Assembly: GCA_024345305.1 (NCBI GenBank)
Contig: BRON01000017.1
Location: forward strand, 558,001 to 622,000
Source: Mrakia gelida
Taxonomy: Eukaryota; Basidiomycota; Tremellomycetes; Cystofilobasidiales; Mrakiaceae
DNA: 64,000 bases
Direction: 5' to 3'
Of this stretch, positions 56,746-64,000 are shown piece after piece; the first letter of the stretch is position 1; the number at the start of each line of letters is the position of its first letter. A model generated the notes under the pieces. The model was not told the origin of the DNA and made no database searches. It saw nothing but the letters and a program-made list of their open reading frames with translations. The translations under genes were made by a program, and so were the position numbers.

Positions 56746-57679
56746 ATGAACGACCCTCTCAAGATCTGTCTCTTCCTCCTCCACCTCCTTCTCTCGATCG
56801 GGTGAGCCCTCGCCTCGCCTCGTTCCTCCCTCGAGCCTCTTGTCCTCGGAAGCTGACTTCTCCCCTCCCGTTCTCTTTATCTCCTCCCACTCAGAGTCGT
56901 AGTCTGCCTCGCATTCATCAAAGGAGTTTCGTACGTCGCAGCCTCCCCTATCCTCCTCGAATCGTTTCAAAACTTCGGACAACCTGCAACCTCCTTTCCC
57001 GACGCGTCTCTCCTCGCTCCTGATCTTCGTCCTTTGCCCCTCTTCTTTCTCCCTCCGTCGCTTCGTACTTTCACACAGCTGGGTATGGGCCTTCGTCCTC
57101 TCCGGTCTTCTCTTCGATCTCATCTTCATCCCATGGAAGTGAGTCAAGCTCAAAAATCCCCACCGCTCGAGCCTCCTCGCTCGCGAGCTTGATGCAACGC
57201 TAAAGTCTCCCTTTCCTCCCCAACAAGCCTCTGGGCCACCATCAGTGAGACCTGGGACGTCAAGATCGTCACTCCCTCTCGAGAACTCGCGTTCATCGTT
57301 CTGGAGATTTGCCTGTTCGCTGGTACGTCCACTCTCCCTCCCCTCCCCCTCCCGCTTGCGTCGACGTCGAATTAAGCTGACCTTTTTCTTCCTCGTCTCG
57401 TCCCAGCCTCTGGAGCGCTCGCCATCGTCCGAATCGGATACACCACCGTCTGCTACCAAGGTCAATGCGTTCGAGTCAAGAACATCTGCGTTGGAGGGGC
57501 TTGCACGCTTTTCAGAGGTGCTCAGGCGATTATTTGGATCAACGTTTTCGTGCTGCTGTGAGTTTCGCTTCGCTCGCTTCTTCCGTTTTCGCGAGTAGAT
57601 CTCAAGCTGATCTCTGTTTTTACTCGATAGCGTCACGCTGGTGGTGACGGCACTGAAGTGGAAGAACGCGAGGAAGTGA
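56746..57679 (+). CDS. Small four-TM membrane protein, MARVEL-like
   Basis: Spliced from about six short exons; ATG 56746, TGA 57677-57679; about 148 residues. Four hydrophobic segments: ICLFLLHLLLSIGVVVCLAF, WVWAFVLSGLLFDLIFIPW, ELAFIVLEICLFAASGALAI and AIIWINVFVLLVTLVVTAL. They are separated by short loops; the third loop is cysteine-rich (CYQGQC, CVGGAC). The tail is basic (KWKNARK). This layout and the late cysteine/Gln-rich region resemble fungal MARVEL-domain proteins of the plasma membrane, but there is no diagnostic motif. The function is not assignable. Donors GTGAGC, GTACGT, GTGAGT, GTACGT and GTGAGT are consistent in phase. It lies 640 bp after ACL1 and is convergent with BUD23 (242 bp between stops). 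Confidence 0.6.
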
Positions 57680-57921
57680 GGAGGGACGAGACGCCGTCGC
57701 GAGACGCGTTCGAGCGGGCGAGCTCAACGTTTCTCTCCCTTCAACACTAGACTTACTTTGATACTCTCGGGGCTAGATACGATAATACACTGTGCGTTCT
57801 TTCCCACCAGCGAGGAAAGAGTGAGAGGAGGAGGAAAAGCGTGTGGATAGACTGATCCTCCCAGACTCGTAACGCGTCGTAGAAAGAAACCCGCCAGCCC
57901 TCGATAACGAACCGACCCAGA

Positions 57922-59392
57922 TCAGAACCGGGTCTTTCTCTTCCTGGCAGTGAACTTCGAATCCCTCGGCACGCTGTGGGAAGAAGGAGGAAGGAGAGAA
58001 GAAGGTCAGCGCGTCGTTCGACTCGTCTCGTCTCGTTCATCCCGTCCCCGGTGCTACAGCCGTCGATCCAACCCATCGACAGCCTTCAAGCTTCTTCCAC
58101 ATTCTCCCCTCCAGACTCCCAAACCACCTCGACGACCCCTCGGCCCTCCAAGCGTCGCGACCGAGCGACCAAACGGCCAACGAAACGAAACGAAACGAAA
58201 CGAAACGAAACGCGAAACGAAGAAGGAAGTCGAACTCACTCCTCCTTCCCCCTCTTCCTGTACAACTCCTTCTTCCTCAAAATCCAATCCTTCCCACCCT
58301 TCTCCTCCATCTCCTTCCCCTTCCTCTTCCTCCCCTGAACCTTCTCCCTCTTCATCTCGTTCCTCACCTTCCCATCCTCCATCTCCAAACCCTTGGGGAT
58401 CTGCTCCTGAGCAGCCTTGTTGTTGGATCCTCCTCCTCCTCCTCCGACCATCAAGCAAAGGAAGAACTTCTTGGCTTTGCGAGAGTTGGGGTAGTCGATG
58501 ACGAGACCTCCTCCGAATCCTGCTCGCATGGCGGTGGAGAGGGCGAGGTGGACTTGATCGTCGGATTCGGGGTAGAACTGGTTGGGAGGGCGGGCGGAGG
58601 GGTGGGTGGGTTGGGTGGGAGAGGAGGAGGCAATCAGATGAGGTGTTTGGAGAGGGAGGGAGACAGAGAGAGAAGAGATTGGAAGAGTAGGGACTCACCT
58701 GAAGGACTGCTCGTGACGGTCGTTTGAGACAGGAGTGGAGGGTGGTGAAGAAGCGGAGGAGACGTTGAGCTGGGTTGTGGGAGGAAGAGTCGGAGTTGAA
58801 GAGCCATTGGAGGACGGATATACTGATGAAAGGGAGTGTTAATTTGAAAGGTCAGTTGGGAGTCTTATGTATGGCTACGAAGGAGGAAGAGAGGAGCGAA
58901 GAGGAGCTCGAGGGCTGAAGTCGAGGCGGAGGTTGAGCTCTTCACGTCCTCCCTTGCCCTCCCTTCCTCTCTCTCCCTCGCCTCCCCTCAGCTCCTCCAG
59001 CCTCCTTCTCGCCACCATCTCTACGACACTGCTACTGACCTAATAGCTCCATCGAACGTTCCCGCCCTGAAGCCAAACCCTTGCCCGATATCCTGCAGGA
59101 ACAAGTCCCCCTCGACCTCCCTATCCAACGCAACCTCAAGCATGGAAGGAGCTACGTCGCATCCTACCCAGACGTGACCTTCCTCCTCGATGATCTCCCC
59201 GCTGAGTCCACTGCCGCATCCGATGTCGAGCAAGAACTGGGGACCTGCGTTCTCTGGGAGGGCGAGGAGTTCGAGAGCTCGGAGGGTCATTTCCGTTTGG
59301 ATCGTTTGGATTCGAGAGTTTTGAGTGTATTTCGTAGCTTCGACATCTCCGTAGTAGATTTCGGGAGGGGAGATGTGTTCCGGACGGGACAT
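57922..59392 (-). CDS. BUD23: 18S rRNA (guanine-N7) methyltransferase Bud23
   Basis: Four exons on the minus strand: 59040-59392, 58699-58822, 58240-58577 and 57922-57973 (867 nt, 288 residues). The N-terminus [20 protein letters not shown] is the Bud23/WBSCR22 signature. SAM-binding motif I is [16 protein letters not shown], then [19 protein letters not shown] and the post-motif [12 protein letters not shown]. The C-terminal part has [40 protein letters not shown] and a lysine-rich end [11 protein letters not shown], matching the nucleolar-targeting tail of the family. It methylates G1575 (yeast numbering) of 18S rRNA with Trm112 during 40S export. Intron 1 (58823-59039) is 217 bp. Confidence 0.93.
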
Positions 59393-59930
59393 GGTGAGGT
59401 GGGAGAGCGAGGAGGTGGTTGGCTTGGGTCGAGGGAGGGAGGTTCGAAGGTGAAGGGAGGGAGGGAGGTAGGCGAGGGGAGGGAAGTCGAGAGAGCTCTG
59501 TTGAGGTTGGGCTGAGGGGAGGAGAACCGAGCTTCTACGAGCGGGTGGTGAAAGAAGGTAGAGAGGAAAGGAGAGAGAAGAGAGTGTTGACTAGAGAGCC
59601 GTTAAGAGGGAAGGGAGGGAAGGAGAAGGGAAGGAGAGGTCGAGCTCACTTCAATTTTGAATCGAGGCCCCGTTCCTTCCGAGTTCCCTTTGTGCTCGTT
59701 TTCTCTCGACGACGAGCGAGCAACCCCTTTGATACAAGAAGAGCTCACCTCTTCGACTTCGTTGCTGACACTCTTGACTCTCTAACCATCATCAATATCA
59801 TACAGGAAAATCGGACAGCAGGCCTGCCCTCTCCTTCACTCGCCCACTCAACAAGACCACTCGTTCGAGCTCAACCTCTTACCCTTCCTTCCGTCGACCT
59901 ACCCTCCTTCGAACCCCTGTCAAGCTCAGC
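59393..59930. promoter_or_regulatory. Divergent intergenic region, BUD23 / AA14-like gene
   Basis: The 538 bp between the start codons must carry both promoters. G/A-rich on the plus strand near BUD23 (equivalent to a C/T-rich leader on its coding strand) and C/T-rich near the AA14-like ATG. No discrete element is recognised. Confidence 0.45.
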
Positions 59931-62382
59931 ATGCTCCCCTTCTACCTCGCAACAGCTCTCCTCCTTCCCGTCAGCTCGTTCGCTCATCTAGCCCTATGGG
60001 ATCCAGGTCAGCTTCGTCGCTCTCTTCGACCTCATCTTCCCTCCCTCCTCCTTGTTCGAAACGAACGAGCTCACCACCTTTCCTTTCTTCCTCCCTCCCT
60101 CTTTCCTCCCTCGCCTCAGGGATGTACGGCTTCAACGGAAACGTCACAGGAGTAGTCAACTTCAACAACAACGTTCCTGTCGTACGTTCTCTCGCTTCCT
60201 CCCTTGCGAACGAAGATCATCGAACAAAGCTGAACCGACCTCTTCGCAGCTCCCTCTCAAGAGGATGAACAACCTCAGCGTCTCTGAATGGTTCGGGAAC
60301 GGTCAGATGTCGTTCCCACCCGCTGATGGGGTCTTCATGGAGGTCAGCTCGCTTTCCTTGTCTGTTTCACGAAGAAGAAACGAGGGACTCAGACGCGCTC
60401 GACGAGCCTCTTCGCTGATCTTCCTCCCCTGGTTGTTCCTTTCTTTTTGCCACCAGCTCCCAGCAGCAGGGACCTACAACGGCGAGATCTCCTGCAATCG
60501 AGGGTCCACGACTCATAGGGATCCGAGGATCGCTTCGAACCCGATGATCGACCATGCGTGCGAGACCGTTGGACGTGAGTTTGCTGGCTTGGTTTCGCTC
60601 GTTTTGGAGGGAAGGAAGGACGTGGATAACTGACTTGGGCATCTTCGGTTTTGTTTGGGCTTCTCGGAAACCAGCCATGCACACTGTGCTCAACTTCGGA
60701 GAAGCGGTGAACGCGTCGCTGCTGGGAGGATGGTGAGTCGTCTCGTCTCGTCTTTGATCTCTCTCGTTCTCTCTCTTCGCTGTCGTCTGTCTTGGACGCT
60801 GACCTCGCCTCTTCCACCAAATTGTCTTCCAGTGCTCTCTCTATCGCCTATCAATCAGACGTCACGAAGCTCACGCCGTCCGATTTCACTGTCATTTGTG
60901 AGTCGCGTCGTCTTCCCTCTTTTGTTCGCTTCGTCACCCTCTTCCCGTATTGACTGAGCTTCTACTTTGACTCCCAAGCTACCAACGCTACCTGTGGATG
61001 GTGGAGGGAAACCGACTTCGAGATCCCGGCTGACATGCCTGCTTGGTGAGTCTTGTCGTTTCAGCTCCTCCTCGATCGTCGTCTCGTTTCGTCTCGACCT
61101 GCTCAATAGGAGACGGAGCAGTCGTGGTTCACTCTAACTGACCCTTCCCTTTTATCTTTCCATCGCAGTCCCGAGGGAGGATGCCACTGCAGCTGCAACT
61201 GGATGTGAGTCGACTCGTCTCCTCTCTTCGCTCGACCGAGCGTCGTTTCCTCCTCGCTCGAACGAGAACGGCTTCGCTCTTCTGATGAACTTCCCCGCTT
61301 CTCCCCACTCAGACACATTGCCGGGAACTACAACGCTGCCGGCCGAGGGGAAGGATACGGCGCCGAGATGGTGAGTCGATCTCGTTCCTGCTCGACGAAG
61401 CGCGCCTCGTCTCGACTGACCTCGCTCCTTCTCTGATCCCGACCTTAGAACGACCTCAAGTGTATGTAATACATCAGGTCCCTCTACCATGGCTCGTTCG
61501 TTTCGCATGCTGACCTATTTCCTTCTCTTCCTTCCCTCGTTCTTTCAGATCGCTGCAAAATCACTGGATCGTCAAAGCCCACCGCAGAAGTCACCATCGC
61601 TGCTGGCCAGGTCGCGAACGAGTGCTCAGAGGACTCTTCAAAGTGTACGACCGGAGCGAAACAGCCTCGTTAGTGAGTCCGTGCTCATAGCTCGCTCGTC
61701 CCGTTGATCCAGTCGCGTCCCGTTGAGACTGACCTTTCCTCGTTACTTCCCTTTCCTCGCTTTCCCTCCTCCTCTATCAGCTGGGCACAACTCGAGTTAG
61801 CATCAACACTTACTGTACCTGTTGCGAAACCTGTCGGCTGCTGACTTCCATCCCCGTCTCCTCATCTCGTTTCTCTCACTCAGCGGAAACAACAACTTCG
61901 CCGCCGAACCTCCTCTCCACAACATGAACTACGGTTTCGCAAACGGAGCTCAGAAAGACATCTTCCTCTACGCAGCCGTCGAAACTCCCACCGTCGTTCT
62001 TGTCACCACGGCAGCAGCAGCAGCGACAACGATGGTCGACTCGGTTTCCATCCCAACCACCACCACCACCTCTTGCCACCTCGCCAACACCAACACCGTC
62101 CTCCTCACCTCCTCCACCTCCTCTCCAACCTCCTCCAAATCATCAATCTCGGCCGCACGTCCTGCCTCCCCTTCCTCAACTCTCACCACCACCTCCTCCT
62201 CATCCAACGCGACCGACACAAACCTCGCCTCGATGATCTCCGCTCTGAGGAAAACGACCAACGGCCAGTGCAGGAGGAAGAACTCAACGAGCAGCAGCGG
62301 CAGCTTGACGACGCGGTCGATGCATAGGAGGAGGACAAGGAGGAGCCATGATGGGTCGAGTTGGGGGAGTTGGGGGTTCTGA
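59931..62382 (+). CDS. Secreted AA14-like (LPMO-type) protein with Ser/Thr-rich C-terminal tail
   Basis: About eleven exons; ATG 59931, TGA 62380-62382. The signal peptide MLPFYLATALLLPVSSFA is predicted to be cleaved directly before histidine (HLALWDPGMYGFNGN), which would put a His at the mature N-terminus as in copper LPMOs. Family-like blocks: SEWFGNGQMSFPPADGVFME, LPAAGTYNGEISCN, AMHTVLNFGEAVNAS (candidate second His), CALSIAYQSDVTKLTPSDFT and DFEIPADMPACPEGGCHCSW. These resemble basidiomycete AA14 proteins (PPADGDF.ELPAGG, IP..MP.CPEGGC.C.W). After YGFANGAQKDIFLYA comes a tail rich in Thr/Ser, with no GPI signal seen. A metal site cannot be proven by eye, so activity on a polysaccharide is inference. 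The junction near 61793 uses a GTTAGC donor. Confidence 0.65.
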
Positions 62383-63089
62383 GGGGGCGAGACGGGGAAG
62401 GGGGTGGGGAGGTCGTGCTGGACGCGTCTTCGCTTCGAATCGAGCCGAGCTGAGCTGGTGCAGGGGAAGTGGTGGAGGTGAAGGTGCGTCCGAGTTGGTT
62501 TGTTGTTGATTGATCATGATATCTATGAGTGCACTCACACCGAATGGTAGCGAGGAGGAGCGAGAGAGGAAGAGAGAGGGAGTGCGTCGATGCGTCGACT
62601 TTAGACGACCCTCGAACGAGAGTCTGAGGCAAGACGGGAGAAGCTTACCTAGTTCGGAGCTAAAGGGCAGACTTGTTCGCTTCCTCCGAACTCCTTTCAA
62701 TCTCCTCCCTTCTCCCGCGGAACGAGAAGCGCGAAGCGCTGTTCCTCGTCGCCCGCAAAACGAAACCACGTCGTATTGGGCTCATGCCGAAGGGGAGGTC
62801 TCCTTCGTTCTTCTGTGCGGCAAGAACGCGTGGAGAGTACATTCAAAACGGTAAGGCGAGAAGGAAGACGAGCGGAGCTCGTCTGCTCGTCGCTCCCTCG
62901 CCTGCGATGGATGCCAGAGTTTTTGACTACATAGGTCGCACCTGAGGGCCAAAGGCTCCTCGCCCCCGAGATCCTCTCCAGCTGGTACTATCCTCGACCG
63001 CAACTCGGCTTCGTTGGAGAAGAGGGGAGGTAAAAGAGGCGGAGGGGTGGGGGCGAAGCCCCCCTCGCCTCCAAAAGAGCAAAAGAATA
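62383..63089. other. Intergenic region with hairpins 3' of the tRNA gene
   Basis: About 700 bp without a supported gene. GGGGGCGAAGCCCCC (about 63049-63063) is a perfect 6-bp stem with a GAA loop. It lies just beyond the tRNA-Tyr terminator on the minus strand. An open frame 62510-62854 shows no motif. Confidence 0.4.
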
Positions 63090-63175
63090 TCTCGAAGATC
63101 GGGATCGAACCGATTACCTTCCATGAATTGGTCAACCTTTACAAACGGATGCTCTACCAGGTGAGCTACTTCGAG
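63090..63175 (-). tRNA. tRNA-Tyr (anticodon GTA) with a short intron
   Basis: The minus strand folds into a complete cloverleaf: acceptor stem CTCGAAG/CTTCGAG with A discriminator, D-arm GCTC...GAGC, anticodon stem TCCGT/ATGGA, loop TT-GTA-A, 5-nt variable loop AGGTA, and T-arm ATCGG-TTCGATC-CCGAT. The 86 nt contain about 13 nt of extra sequence directly after the base 3' of the anticodon (AGGTTGACCAATT or a one-base shift), the canonical place of nuclear pre-tRNA introns and universal in eukaryotic tRNA-Tyr. A box TAGCTCACCTGG and B box GGTTCGATCCC are intact, and a T4 pol III terminator (AAAAG on the plus strand, near 63081-63084) follows. Confidence 0.92.
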
Positions 63176-63475
63176 GCCGGATTATTTCGATGACAATGAC
63201 CACCCTGAACTAAACTAGTCACGCAAGTCAAGATCGAGAGTTCCCCTTCGAGGCGACGGGAGAACGAATGTCAACAAGAAGTGGACGCGTCGTGGTCTTC
63301 CTTCAACAACGAAGCCGCACCTCCCATGCTCTCTTCGCACCCAAAGCGAGCGAGAATGACGATTCAAATTCGGGCGAGCTTGATGAAAGCTGTGTGTACA
63401 CATGAGGGGATGAACACGAGGAGAGCTGGACGTCGTCGCGTCTCGAAGAGGTGAGCCGCAAGGGAGGGAAGAAAA
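63159..63475. repeat. tRNA-Tyr 5' half and 5' flank, intact-locus copy of the dispersed repeat
   Basis: The counterpart of 49104-49425. It overlaps the tRNA 5' half and extends about 300 bp upstream of the gene. Because the flank is shared as well as the tRNA head, this looks like a segmental copy rather than a tRNA-headed SINE. Confidence 0.7.
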
Positions 63476-64000
63476 CGAAGTCCAACTCGACAATGGTGAT
63501 GAAGATGGAATTCATAGATACAGAGAATACGATATAACGGTGCGATAGAAGCCGACGCAAAGGGAAACCGCTATTGGGGGAGCGAACGAAAGTCAGACTG
63601 GTTCGGAACAGATCAGCTCAGTAGGCTCACCTCGCCAACTTGAGTTTCCTTTGTCTCAGAGTGGATGAGCAGACTGACTACTTCATATTCTTTTCATTTG
63701 AGCCCTAGAACCATATAATCATCAGCTCAGCTTCGTTTTTTTGCGTTCTGAACTCCGATTCGTCGTTCGGTCTTGGTTCCCCCTCATTCGCGTCTTCCTC
63801 TCTTCTTCTTCATCATCTCGCTCTCGATTTCTTCGCCTCCAAAGTCGACCACAGTGTATGCATCCTCTTCTCCATGGTTCAAGCCAAGGAGCCGTCAAGC
63901 GACCCATCTCCTCCTCTTCTCTGCACATGCCAGTTCTGATCCCAATTTTCACGTCGTGCGACCCGTCGAGTTCGTCGGAACTGATCTGAGTTCGACCTTC
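63476..64000. other. Window end, no gene assigned
   Basis: About 500 bp. An ATG at 63874 in a good context (MVQAKEPSSDPSPP) follows a C/T-rich tract and could begin a gene continuing past the window, but its frame closes at 63936-63938 unless spliced. Not called. Confidence 0.3.

Noticed and set aside
62510..62854. 114-codon frame upstream of the tRNA gene
   Set aside because: No motif, start in poor context, overlaps hairpin-rich sequence.

Overview
The window looks like a nuclear segment of an intron-dense basidiomycete, most likely a Pucciniomycotina yeast of the Microbotryomycetes type. Reasons: about 55-60% GC, introns mostly of 50-120 bp with GTGAGT-like donors and CTGAC branch points, C/T-rich leaders before start codons, and a single-chain ATP-citrate lyase (Pezizomycotina normally split this enzyme into two genes). 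The lineage is inferred from these traits, not from a search. Exon boundaries were worked out by hand from splice signals, reading phase and conserved protein motifs. Where the reading frames had to agree, they did: the histone H3 model, for example, sums to exactly 136 residues.

Layout. 1-451: 3' end of an ammonium transporter (+). 1456-3241: Golgi-type O-fucosyltransferase-like protein (-), divergent from 3426-6760, an SGNH/GDSL-type membrane protein (+). 7303-9247: syntaxin. 9546-12798: oxysterol-binding protein. 13607-15729: F-box protein. 16918-19552: a second SGNH paralog carrying a one-base frameshift. 19744-20789: acetoacetate-decarboxylase-like protein (-). 21231-25086: RNF216/TRIAD3-type RBR ubiquitin ligase (-), divergent from 25264-26700, SRP19. 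27317-32765: SEC31. 33038-34558: HSL-type alpha/beta hydrolase. 35024-37086: two tandem Zn2Cys6 clusters fused to an acetoacetate-decarboxylase-like domain. 37639-39286: histone H3. 40091-42417: B-type cyclin. 43458-45020: tocopherol-cyclase-like protein (-). 45466-47514: UDP-GlcNAc pyrophosphorylase. 48187-49425: repeat-rich relic region. 50625-56104: ATP-citrate lyase. 56746-57679: small four-TM protein. 57922-59392: BUD23 (-). 59931-62382: secreted AA14-like protein. 63090-63175: intron-containing tRNA-Tyr (-).

Most genes are unlinked housekeeping functions: secretory pathway (SRP19, SEC31, syntaxin, OSBP, glycan enzymes), cell cycle and chromatin (cyclin B, H3), ubiquitin (RBR E3, F-box) and acetyl-CoA supply (ACL). 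I see no biosynthetic cluster, CRISPR array or intact transposon.

The most unusual items are: (1) the twin zinc-cluster/AADC-like fusion, whose two zinc clusters share one intron position and whose enzyme-like domain shares two intron positions and one 128-bp exon length with the stand-alone protein at 19744-20789; (2) a ~670-bp inverted copy of the ATP-citrate lyase 3' end, adjoining tandem tRNA-Tyr half-gene relics whose 5' flank matches the intact tRNA-Tyr locus 14 kb away; (3) coding microexons of 4, 10, 11, 11, 12 and 19 nt; (4) strong over-representation of the palindrome GACGCGTC, largely in introns and flanks; (5) the frameshifted SGNH paralog.
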